Assembly (NCBI GenBank): GCA_025774865.1
Contig: JALGZO010000255.1
Location: forward strand, 1 to 12,519
Reading direction: 5' to 3'
DNA: 12,519 nt
Source of the DNA: a bacterium
GTDB lineage: Bacteria > ARS69
Both the position numbers and the translations under genes were made by a program. Positions 1 through 6,681 of this stretch are shown here, in pieces. The notes under the pieces were generated by a model, which ran no database searches, had not been told where the DNA came from, and worked only from the letters and a program-made list of their open reading frames with translations. Position 1 is the stretch's first letter; each line of letters starts with the position of its first letter.

Positions 1-660
1 GGGCGAAGGTTCGTCGATGCTCGCCCGCCCGGCGTCCTGGCCCACCACCTGGGTGAGGAGCCCGACAACGCGCTCCTCGAGCGCGGGAGGGGCGACCCAG
101 GCATCCTCACGAGCGGGCAGCTCCTCCCGCGCCCGGAGTGCGAATGCCCCCGCCACTACCACCAGGGCGAGGGCCGCGACGGGTGCGGCCACCCGGCGGG
201 GCGGAGCCGACCACCGGCGTGGCGTCGGGGGTCCGGCGGCGGGTGTCGCCTCGACCGGCATCGACACGGCACCGACCACCTCCTCCCCATCGACCGCCTC
301 GATCCGATCGCCGGGCCGGATGGTCACGACCTGCGGCTCGTCGAGCGCCTCGACCTCGTCGCCCCGGACACGCCGGATCCGGAAGCGCTCGGACGGCAGG
401 ACCCAGACGTTGTCGCCGAGCCCGACGAGGAACGCCGTGCCGTCCGCCACCGCCGCGAGCCGCCCGAGCCGGGAGTCGAGGTCGAGAGAGTCCTCGGGTC
501 GATGCAGGAGGGAGAGGCCCTTCGCCAGCGCGTCCGGGGGATCCGCCGGAACGAGAAGGACAGTCGTCAGGGAGCCGCGACCGCGGCCCGTCTCTACGTG
601 AACTCGAAAACCCGGAGCGGAATGTTCGCCCGCCTCTGCGATCTGTCGGCGCGTACCCAT
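1..660 (-). CDS. Unknown single-pass membrane protein, C-terminus outside the window
   Basis: This frame has no stop from the ATG at 660 to the window edge, so the visible 220 residues are an N-terminal fragment. The start is supported by the purine-rich stretch GGGAGGGGACGACG just before the ATG, and it lies 28 nt after the stop of the kinase-like gene, so the two are probably co-transcribed. The protein has a soluble part of about 155 residues, a Pro/Arg-rich linker (about 139-157), one hydrophobic segment (about 157-175, rich in Ala/Val/Leu) and then a charged tail. Within the soluble part, 'FLVGLGDNVWVLP' (about 78-90) and 'VTIRPGDRIEAVDG' (about 112-125) faintly recall the 'vGDSr.yl' and 'l.pGD.ll..sDG' stretches of PP2C phosphatases. 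The metal-binding aspartates expected upstream are not seen. It could be a degenerate PP2C-like or regulatory membrane protein. I do not assign a function. Confidence 0.72.
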   Translation of the reverse strand, partial: MGTRRQIAEAGEHSAPGFRVHVETGRGRGSLTTVLLVPADPPDALAKGLSLLHRPEDSLDLDSRLGRLAAVADGTAFLVGLGDNVWVLPSERFRIRRVRGDEVEALDEPQVVTIRPGDRIEAVDGEEVVGAVSMPVEATPAAGPPTPRRWSAPPRRVAAPVAALALVVVAGAFALRAREELPAREDAWVAPPALEERVVGLLTQVVGQDAGRASIDEPSP

Positions 661-688
661 CGTCGTCCCCTCCCATTCCTGGCCACCG

Positions 689-1348
689 CTACCACAGCCA
701 CTCTAGCACCAGTCCCGCCACGAGAGGGATGCGGAAGTTGTCGTCGACCGGGATCGGGAGAATCTCGACGATTGCCGCGACGAGGGCCGCAATCGCGAGC
801 GCCGGGAGCGGAATCACCGGGACGATGAGCCAGGCGGCCGCGAGCGAGGTGACGAAACCGGCCAGGAACCCCTCCAGTGTCTTGTCGAAGATCCGCGTGC
901 GGCCCCAGGCCTTTCCGACTATCGCGGCGAGGGTGTCTCCCACGATGAGAAAGACGAGCGCCGCGGCGGCGACCTCGCGCTCGAACAGGTACGTCGCGAG
1001 CAGAGCGCTGATCACGAGATAGGTCGAGCTGGTGATGCCGCCATGCTCGTGCCGTCGGATGAGGTGTCCGAAGAAGGCGGTGAAGTACGAGCGCGCCTTC
1101 GGCTGGTGGATCTTGACGAGATCCACGACGAGGAGGGTCAGGGCGATCACGATCAGGATCCGCCGCCCCCAGACGAGGGGCAAGTAGAGCATCCCGAGCG
1201 GGATGGAGATCGAGGAGAGGTGAATCGCCTTCCGCGGCGCTTCATCCTTCACCCGACCGGCGGCCGCCCGGGCCTCACCCTTCACGCGCCCCGCGGCCGC
1301 CGCAAGATCGCGCTCGAGCTTGGCCCGGTCCGGTCGGGACCGTTTCAT
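689..1348 (-). CDS. Dolichol/phytol/diacylglycerol kinase-like integral membrane protein
   Basis: This 219-residue polytopic membrane protein resembles the SEC59/VTE5/DGK1 group of CTP-dependent lipid kinases, which phosphorylate polyprenols, phytol or diacylglycerol in the membrane. Family-like features are 'RKAIHLSSISIPLG' (about 39-52), 'HEHGGITSSTY' (100-110), 'VGDTLAAIVGKAWGR' (136-150) followed by 'KTLEGFLAG' (156-164), and 'EILPIPVDDNFRIPL' (195-209), which matches the conserved acidic and DN positions near the C-terminus. About six hydrophobic segments lie between residues 44 and 217. The N-terminus adds a charged Ala-rich stretch with an 11-residue tandem repeat (18-37). The start ATG overlaps the preceding stop as ATGA, which fixes the start and indicates translational coupling to the NHL gene. 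The substrate cannot be read from the sequence: an undecaprenol or other polyprenol, or phytol, are all possible. A role in envelope lipid-carrier metabolism is inference from its neighbours. Confidence 0.8.
   Translation of the reverse strand: MKRSRPDRAKLERDLAAAAGRVKGEARAAAGRVKDEAPRKAIHLSSISIPLGMLYLPLVWGRRILIVIALTLLVVDLVKIHQPKARSYFTAFFGHLIRRHEHGGITSSTYLVISALLATYLFEREVAAAALVFLIVGDTLAAIVGKAWGRTRIFDKTLEGFLAGFVTSLAAAWLIVPVIPLPALAIAALVAAIVEILPIPVDDNFRIPLVAGLVLEWLW
1238..1297 (-). repeat. Tandem 11-residue coding repeat in the kinase-like protein
   Basis: Residues 18-37 of the kinase-like protein contain AAGRVKGEA and, 11 residues later, AAGRVKDEA. They are encoded by two imperfect 33-nt units. 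An 11-residue period with alternating Lys/Arg and Glu on an Ala-rich background would form an amphipathic helix that could lie on the membrane surface ahead of the first membrane segment. The helix is inferred; the repeat is seen directly. Confidence 0.6.
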
Positions 1349-2295
1349 GGCGTCTCCGGCCGTCCGAACGTGAACGTCCGCAGGAGCTTCTTTTCGAACG
1401 TCGAACGGGACGCGTACGTGGCTCGAGCCCGAATCTCCGCGAAGTAGTCGCCCTTCCCCACCGGCCGACCGTCCGAATCGGTGCCGTCCCAGGTTCCTTT
1501 CTGCGGGCCGGGCGGCTGGCGATGGCCGGGCACGAGCACGGCGACTTCCTTGCCCTGCGAATCGAGGATCCGGAAGTCGAGCGTGGACTCTTCCGTCAGG
1601 ACGAAGGAGAACGCGACCACGTCCCCTTGGTCCTCGGCCCGGAACCCCTTCACGTCGGTCCCCACCCAGAGATACTGTCCGCCGTCCTCCTCGGTCACGA
1701 ACACCTGGCCGAGCTTCCGGTGAATCGCGATCCCCCGGGGCGAGACGAAACCTCCCTCGTGCGTTCCGCGCTCCCCGAACGTGTCCAGTGGGTAAAGATC
1801 GTGGCGTAGCTTGTGGATGCGATCGTGCGTGCGGTCCACGGCGTAGACGTTGCCGAAGTAGTCGATGTCGATCGCGTCGAAAGAGGCCCCCGCCCGGTCG
1901 AGCGACGCCGCGGAGCGCGTCGCGCGGAGCGCCCCCGACACGTCGAACGAGCGCAGACGCTGCCCGTCCTGATCGACGACGGCCAGGACCCGCCGGTGTC
2001 CGCTCGGAAGGCTCTCGCCGTGGGGCGTCGTCGCGCAAGCAGTAGGGCGGTCGAAGGCGACCTCGAGGCCGAAGGTCGTCCGCTCCCCCGTCCTCGTGTC
2101 GAGGTGGAAGACCGTGTTGAAGCGGCGGTCACACACCCAGAAACCGCCCCGCCCGTCCGGGGTGATTCCCGTCGGTTCGAGGAAGCCCTCGAATGCTCGC
2201 AATGCTCGGAGGCTCTGGCCGTCGTGCGAGAGGAGCACCACGCGCCGATGGCCGGTGTCGGTCACGGCCACTCGCCCGTCGCGATCGATTGCCAC
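1345..2295 (-). CDS. NHL-repeat beta-propeller protein with C-terminal FlgD-like Ig domain (main reading frame)
   Basis: This frame encodes 316 residues from a GTG at 2295. NHL/beta-propeller blades are visible: 'VAIDRDGRVAVTDTGHRRV' at the very start (1-19), 'PTGITPDGRGGFWVCD' (41-56), 'DAIDIDYFGNVYAVDRTHDRI' split over 140-160, and 'SPRGIAIHRKLGQVFVTE' (185-202). The last 90 or so residues form a FlgD-like Ig domain with 'FRILDSQGKEVAVL' (241-254), 'GTWDGTDSDGRPV' (267-279) and 'GDYFAEIRA' (282-290). Such proteins are usually exported. Here the GTG falls inside the first blade, and no signal peptide is in this frame: the expected leader lies upstream in a different frame (see 2262-2594). 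The GTG is therefore probably not the true start, and the gene looks frameshifted. Its stop overlaps the next ATG (ATGA). The propeller's binding partner is unknown. Confidence 0.8.
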   Translation of the reverse strand: MAIDRDGRVAVTDTGHRRVVLLSHDGQSLRALRAFEGFLEPTGITPDGRGGFWVCDRRFNTVFHLDTRTGERTTFGLEVAFDRPTACATTPHGESLPSGHRRVLAVVDQDGQRLRSFDVSGALRATRSAASLDRAGASFDAIDIDYFGNVYAVDRTHDRIHKLRHDLYPLDTFGERGTHEGGFVSPRGIAIHRKLGQVFVTEEDGGQYLWVGTDVKGFRAEDQGDVVAFSFVLTEESTLDFRILDSQGKEVAVLVPGHRQPPGPQKGTWDGTDSDGRPVGKGDYFAEIRARATYASRSTFEKKLLRTFTFGRPETP

Positions 2296-2594
2296 GTCGG
2301 TCGGGCGCGATAGTGGAGTGCAACGAGCGTTACCTCGTCGTCGTCGCTCGACTCGCCGCGCTCATCCGTGGCCGCCAGGAGCGCGACGGCGATGCCGCCC
2401 GGCGACCGGATCAGCACGCTCGGAAGGAAGATGCCGATCTCGCGCGTCGTCACGCGACGAATGCCGAACGTGTGAGCCTTGGGAGGAGCGACGAGCGTGC
2501 TTGTCTTCGCGACGGCACCGGGAACGTGACCGACCGCGGCGGCGGCGGCGAGGAGCCCGGCCGCGGCCCGGATCGCGCTAGTCGCGCGACGCGT
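2262..2594 (-). pseudogene. N-terminal segment of the NHL protein in another frame: signal peptide, no normal start codon
   Basis: Directly after the transglycosylase stop, a frame with coding-like third-position GC encodes an Ala-rich export signal ('AIRAAAGLLAAAAAVGHVPG', then 'AVAKTS'). A segment follows that reads 'KAHTFGIRRVTTREIGIFLP', then 'SPGGIAVALLAATDERGE' and 'DDDEVTLVALHY'. It then meets a TGA at 2262, 34 nt past the GTG of the NHL frame. The coding sense passes from '..VTLVALHY' in this frame to 'SRPTDVAIDRDG' in the other, which fits loss of one base around 2300-2315. No ATG, GTG or TTG occurs in this frame between 2720 and the signal peptide. An ACG at 2594-2592 sits exactly where a start would give the leader MRRATSAIRAAAGLL, suggesting a mutated or mis-sequenced ATG. 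Either the gene is decaying or the assembly carries two errors. Confidence 0.6.
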
Positions 2595-4929
2595 CCTGGT
2601 GGATTTCTTGGAGTCGAGGAACGAGATCTCCGTAGAGGTGCCGATAGATCTCCCAGCTTCGCGTGACCTTTTGCACGTAGTTGAAGGTCTCGCGGTACGT
2701 GATTCCGGCGACGTACTCATCGACATCGAAGTCCCCGTTCATTCCGTTCTTCCAGCGGATCGCGTTCTTCTTCCCCGCATTGTACGCAGAAAGCGCCATG
2801 GCGGGCTCTCGATCGAGCTCCTTCAGCAGGACGTGGAGGTAGTACGCGCCGAGACGGATGTTGACCTCGGGGACGAACAGGTCGGACCGGTCGAAGTGCG
2901 GCAGGCCCACCCGACGCGCGAGATCGCGCCCCGTAGACGGCATGATCTGGAGCAGACCGTGCGCGCCCGCCCAGGAGACGGCTCGGGCATCGAACCAGCT
3001 CTCCTCGCGCATGACCGCATAGACGAACAGGGGATCCAGTTCGTAGATCGCGGACCACTTGAGCACGGCGTCGAGGTGCTCGATGGGATACAGGAGTCGA
3101 GCCACCCGCGCGGGTGTCTCGCCGGACAGGATCGGCTTCCCGGTCTTCGCTTTGAGCGTCGAGATGGCGCGCATCGACGCCCGTGGTACCCCGATGCCCC
3201 ACGAGGCCTCGGCGAACGCGAGCAGCGCCGCCGGGTCTCGCCGGACACCGTAACGGAGGCTCGCCAGCTCGTCCTCAGCTTCGGAGACGAGGCCGACGGC
3301 CGCGAGCACGGTCGCTCGGCGAAAGCTCTCGCTCTCGCGAATCAGCTGGCGCTGGCGGCGGGACTCTCCCCGATCGACGTCGGGCAGGACGTCCGCCAGC
3401 CACTCGAAGGGGTCTTGGTCCCGCGCGTCGTCGTCGACCGATTCCGCGACGCAGGTCCCGCCGGCGAGCGCTGACTGGGCCCGGACGCTCCAGTAGCTGT
3501 CCGGATGCTCGCGCAAGAGCCCCGCGAACTCCCGGCAGGCCGCGTCTTCGTCCCCGGCGTCCCGCAGGAGATTCGCCGTCCAGTACGCCGCTTCCTCGAC
3601 GAACGGCGAGTCAGGGTAGCGGTGGTGGAGCCCCCGGAAGGTCGCCACCGCCTCCTCCGTCTGGTTCACCTCGGCGAGTGCTCGCCCGCGGTGCCAGAGG
3701 GCGTCGTCGGCGTAGTCATGTTCGGGGTTTGCAGTCTGAAACTCCGCGAGTCGGAGGGCCGACTCTTCCCAGCGCCGATTGTCCTTCGCCTCGCGAGCCG
3801 CTTCCCACGTCGCGGTGGCGCGGAACTCCTCCGGGAAGTCGCCGTCCGCGATGCGGTCGTACTCGGCCAGGCACGCGTCGATTTGGCCGAGGCGCCACAG
3901 GCACCGCGCCCGGTCCAGCGCCGCCTCCGCGCGATCCTCCTCGTCGGCGCCCTCCGGCATTTTCGCGAGCTCCTTGCGCGCCGCCGTGTAGCTGCGACGG
4001 GCCAGGTAGGATTTGCCGAGGTGGAGGCGAGCCTTGCCCTCGAAGATGGGGTCGGCGTCTTCCCCGAGCCCACTCAGCGCGGCCCGGGCCTGCTCTTCGG
4101 CCAGCGTCGGATGGCGGTTTCGCAAGGCCGCCTCCGCGAAGGCCAGATGATCTTCCACGGTCGGGGTCTCGAGCTCCACGAGACGACGAATCGCGTCGAC
4201 GGCCTGCTCCGACGAAGGCGCGCGGTCGAGAAGCTCGCGGAGGACGCGGGCCTCTCGCTCCTCGTTTCCGAGGGCGCGATGTATCTCGGCCTCGAGGCCT
4301 AGCAAGTCCTCGCGGGCCACCACCGACCGCGCCGGGATCCGTTCCACATTCTCGAACGCGCGGGAGGTCTTGCCGAGCTCCGCCGCGAGCCCCGCCGCCG
4401 TCCAGAAGGCGCTCGCGGACAGGTTCCGGTTTCGAGCCGACGCGCCCGCGGATTCACAGAACGAGAGCGCCTCGTCATGCTGCCTCAGCTCGGCGTGGGC
4501 GAGGCCGGCCCGGTAGGCGGCATAGTCAGCGAGGAGGGGCTCCCGCGCCACCGACGCAGTCCAGCCGGCGGCCGCAGCCTCCCACTGGCCCTCTCCCTCG
4601 CGAATGCGCGCGACCACGAAGTACGGCGCGGGCCCGCCGACGCCCGACACGCCCCACTCGTCGACGAGCCGGCCGGCTTCGGAGAACCGGTCGTGGCGCA
4701 ACAACAGGCGGAGCAAGGGGGCGCGCGCCCAGTCCTCGCCGCGGTCCAGCTCTTCGCGGAGGAGGCGCTCGCACTCGCCGTCGAGGCCGAGAGAGAGCAG
4801 CATATCGACGCGCTCCGAGCCTCCGAGGTCGGCGAGTTCCTCGCGGCCGGGAATCGCTTGCGACGCGCCGACCGCGACGAGGAGTCCCCCGACGAGAGCT
4901 GTGATCGTAACCGGTCCGCTCGGCTTCAT
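2578..4929 (-). CDS. Soluble lytic murein transglycosylase (Slt70 type) with TPR-like region
   Basis: This 783-residue exported enzyme cleaves the MurNAc-GlcNAc bond of peptidoglycan, leaving 1,6-anhydroMurNAc, in the periplasm. A signal peptide spans residues 1-25 ('KPSGPVTITALVGGLLVAVG' then ASQA). Residues 40-590 are alpha-helical and include TPR-like units, clearest at about 385-485 ('DDALWHRGRALAEVNQTEEA', 'EEAAYWTANLLRDAGDEDAA'), as in the Slt70 superhelix. The catalytic goose-type domain starts near 612: 'MREESWFDARAVSWAGAHGL' puts the acid Glu at about 643, followed by 'GLLQIMPSTG' (658-667), 'ALSAYNAGKKNAIRWKNG' and 'YRETFNYVQKV'. I chose the ATG at 4929 because it places the signal peptide at the N-terminus. 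A GTG at 5001 has a better ribosome site (GAGG, five bases upstream) but would add 24 residues ahead of the signal. A 135-bp gap separates it from purH. The next gene begins at or before its stop. Confidence 0.93.
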   Translation of the reverse strand: MKPSGPVTITALVGGLLVAVGASQAIPGREELADLGGSERVDMLLSLGLDGECERLLREELDRGEDWARAPLLRLLLRHDRFSEAGRLVDEWGVSGVGGPAPYFVVARIREGEGQWEAAAAGWTASVAREPLLADYAAYRAGLAHAELRQHDEALSFCESAGASARNRNLSASAFWTAAGLAAELGKTSRAFENVERIPARSVVAREDLLGLEAEIHRALGNEEREARVLRELLDRAPSSEQAVDAIRRLVELETPTVEDHLAFAEAALRNRHPTLAEEQARAALSGLGEDADPIFEGKARLHLGKSYLARRSYTAARKELAKMPEGADEEDRAEAALDRARCLWRLGQIDACLAEYDRIADGDFPEEFRATATWEAAREAKDNRRWEESALRLAEFQTANPEHDYADDALWHRGRALAEVNQTEEAVATFRGLHHRYPDSPFVEEAAYWTANLLRDAGDEDAACREFAGLLREHPDSYWSVRAQSALAGGTCVAESVDDDARDQDPFEWLADVLPDVDRGESRRQRQLIRESESFRRATVLAAVGLVSEAEDELASLRYGVRRDPAALLAFAEASWGIGVPRASMRAISTLKAKTGKPILSGETPARVARLLYPIEHLDAVLKWSAIYELDPLFVYAVMREESWFDARAVSWAGAHGLLQIMPSTGRDLARRVGLPHFDRSDLFVPEVNIRLGAYYLHVLLKELDREPAMALSAYNAGKKNAIRWKNGMNGDFDVDEYVAGITYRETFNYVQKVTRSWEIYRHLYGDLVPRLQEIHQDASRD

Positions 4930-5064
4930 GGCGTGACCATCGGCCGCATCCGATGGACGGTCAAGCCGGTTGATCGTCGCCGGTCGCCCGGCAAGCGGCA
5001 CGACGACCTCATGAGATTTGTCAGGTCACGAAGCGAACTGAGGATGGCCCGACGGGTTACGCCA
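4930..5064 (-). other. Intergenic region between purH and the transglycosylase gene
   Basis: These 135 bp are one of the two longest non-coding stretches in the window. They hold a possible hairpin just behind the purH stop (5043-5066) and a small GCCGG-TCGC-CCGGC dyad (4979-4992) with no T-tract. No -35/-10 pair is convincing. A promoter for the transglycosylase is expected here because of the gap, but I cannot point to one. If translation really starts at the GTG at 5001, the left half would be coding. Confidence 0.4.
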
Positions 5065-5066
5065 TC
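5043..5066 (-). terminator. Possible hairpin after purH
   Basis: On the minus strand, GATGGC begins inside the purH stop codon region and pairs with GCCATC, with a CC/GG pair possible inside the loop. Only a loosely T-containing stretch follows, with no U-tract, so it is a weak candidate for a transcript end or RNA-stabilising hairpin. Confidence 0.3.
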
Positions 5067-6681
5067 AGTGTCGGAAGGCGCGCCGTTCGGTGAAGATCAT
5101 CGCCCCCGCGTGCGTGTTGACGGCCGCGACGGTGTCTTCGTCCCGCTTCGATCCGCCCGGCTGGATGATCGCGGTCGCGCCGGCTTCGAGCGCCAACCCG
5201 GGACCATCGGCGAACGGAAAGAAGGCGTCGGATGCGACGACGGTTCCGGCGAGATCGTGGCCGAGCTCGCGCGCCTTCTCGATGGCAATCCGCACCGAGT
5301 CCACCCGGCTCATCTGCCCCGCTCCCACCCCGAGCACCTGCCCGTCGCGGGCGAACACGATCGCGTTCGATTTGACGGAGGCGACCACCTTCCAGGCGAA
5401 CTCGAGGTCCTTCGACTCGTCGGGCGTCGGAGCCCGACCTGCGACCGACTTCCACGCCGGCGTCCGCTCCGGGCGCCCCGCGTCGCCCTGCACGAGGAAC
5501 CCCCCGCCCGGAAGGGCGCGCCACTCCCACCGATGGGAGGCGAATGCCGCTTCCGGCACCTCCACGAGGCGCAGGCGCTTCTTCTTGGCGAGGGCGGCGC
5601 GTGCTTCTTCCGTGAAGCCCGGGGCGACGATCACCTCGAGAAAGATCGATTTCATCACCTCGGCGGTCTCGCCATCCACGGGGCGGTTGAAGGCCGCGAT
5701 CCCGCCGAACGCGGACACCGGATCACACGAGAGCGCACGTTCCCAGGCCTCCCGCGGCGTGGGGGCGAGCGCGACCCCGCACGGGTTCGTGTGCTTGACG
5801 ACGACGGCGACGGTCTCGTCGAAGGAAAGCGCGAGCTCCGCGGCGGCGACGAGATCGATCCAGTTGTTGTACGAGAGCTCGGTTCCCGCCAGCTGACGCC
5901 AGCCGCCGGGAAGGGCGCCCGCCGCGGGCGGCTCCTCGGCGTAGAGGGCTGCTCCCTGGTGCGGGTTCTCACCGTATCGCAAGTCCGTCACTTTCTTCAG
6001 TGACACTTCCACGACGGACGGCATCGCGCCCGTCTCGCCCGACGAGGGCTCGACGAGCTCCCGGTGGATCGCCGCGTCGTAGGCCGACGTCCGGGCGAAC
6101 ACCTTCGCCGCGAGGCGCCGGCGGGTCTCGATCCCGAGCGCCCCGTTGTTCCCCTCGAGCTCCCGAACGATGGCGGTCCCGTCGTCGGGATCGCTGACGA
6201 CCGCGACGTGTTTCCAGTTCTTCGCCGCCGCCCGCAGCATGGCAGGACCGCCGATGTCGATCTTCTCTATCTTCTCGTTCTCGGTGGCGCCTTCGGCGAC
6301 CGCGGCTTCAAACGGATAGAGGTTCACGCAGACGAGGTCGATCGGCCGCGCGTCCGCTTCGTCCAGCTCCTCGAGATCGCCCGGCATGTCTCGGCGCGCG
6401 AGAATGCCGGCGTGGATCTTCGGGTGGAGGGTCTTGACGCGCCCCCCGAAACCGTGCGCGAGGCCGGTGTAATCCTCGATCGAAACGACCGGTACCCCCG
6501 CCTCGTCCAGGACCTTCGCCGTTCCCCCCGAGGCGAGAATCGTCCCCCCATGCTTCGCGATCGCGCGCGCGAGCTCGACGACGCCCGTCTTGTCGTAGGC
6601 CGAGAACAGCGCGGTTTGGATGCGGACCCGACCGGAGGGATCAGCCGTCGAGATCGCGCCCGGTGATTGCAAGGTGGACAT
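5065..6681 (-). CDS. purH: Bifunctional AICAR formyltransferase / IMP cyclohydrolase
   Basis: PurH catalyses the last two steps of de novo IMP synthesis in the cytosol. AICAR is formylated with 10-formyl-THF, then FAICAR is cyclised to IMP. The predicted 538 residues are close to the usual length of about 515-530. The N-terminal cyclohydrolase domain (about 20-210) shows 'SAYDKTGVVELA' (28-39), 'ASGGTAKVLDEAGVPV', 'GRVKTLHPKIHAGILARRD' (80-98), 'VNLYPFEAAV' and 'IDIGGPAMLRAAAKN'. The transformylase domain shows 'LRYGENPHQGAALY' (234-247), 'SYNNWIDLVAAAEL', the catalytic Lys-His in 'VVKHTNPCGVA' (K296, H297), 'SAFGGIAAFNRPVD', 'VKSNAIVFA', 'DAFFPFADG' and the C-terminal 'QPGGSKRDEDTVAAVNTHAG'. 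The ATG at 6681 is preferred: GAAAGG lies 8 nt upstream and the protein then starts like its family, whereas the two upstream ATGs (6762, 6717) add unmatched residues. It overlaps the end of purC by 41 nt. Confidence 0.97.
   Translation of the reverse strand: MSTLQSPGAISTADPSGRVRIQTALFSAYDKTGVVELARAIAKHGGTILASGGTAKVLDEAGVPVVSIEDYTGLAHGFGGRVKTLHPKIHAGILARRDMPGDLEELDEADARPIDLVCVNLYPFEAAVAEGATENEKIEKIDIGGPAMLRAAAKNWKHVAVVSDPDDGTAIVRELEGNNGALGIETRRRLAAKVFARTSAYDAAIHRELVEPSSGETGAMPSVVEVSLKKVTDLRYGENPHQGAALYAEEPPAAGALPGGWRQLAGTELSYNNWIDLVAAAELALSFDETVAVVVKHTNPCGVALAPTPREAWERALSCDPVSAFGGIAAFNRPVDGETAEVMKSIFLEVIVAPGFTEEARAALAKKKRLRLVEVPEAAFASHRWEWRALPGGGFLVQGDAGRPERTPAWKSVAGRAPTPDESKDLEFAWKVVASVKSNAIVFARDGQVLGVGAGQMSRVDSVRIAIEKARELGHDLAGTVVASDAFFPFADGPGLALEAGATAIIQPGGSKRDEDTVAAVNTHAGAMIFTERRAFRH

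Noticed and set aside
689-2038. Extended 449-residue version of the kinase-like protein
   Set aside because: The first 230 residues are out-of-frame translation of the NHL gene. The ATG at 1348 in the ATGA overlap is the real start.
2536-2552. GGC/GCC triplet run as a phase-variable microsatellite
   Set aside because: It is a triplet run encoding the poly-Ala core of a signal peptide. Triplet changes would not shift the frame.
3183-4904. Long open frame (573 codons) on the plus strand opposite the transglycosylase
   Set aside because: It is an antisense shadow. The product is dominated by Arg/Pro/Gly/Ser with no domain, while the minus strand encodes a clear Slt70-type enzyme.
4979-4992. 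GCCGG-TCGC-CCGGC hairpin upstream of the transglycosylase as a terminator
   Set aside because: The stem is only 5 bp and no T-tract follows on either strand.
4477-6003. 508-codon plus-strand frame across the transglycosylase/purH junction
   Set aside because: It overlaps two confident genes and shows no family features.
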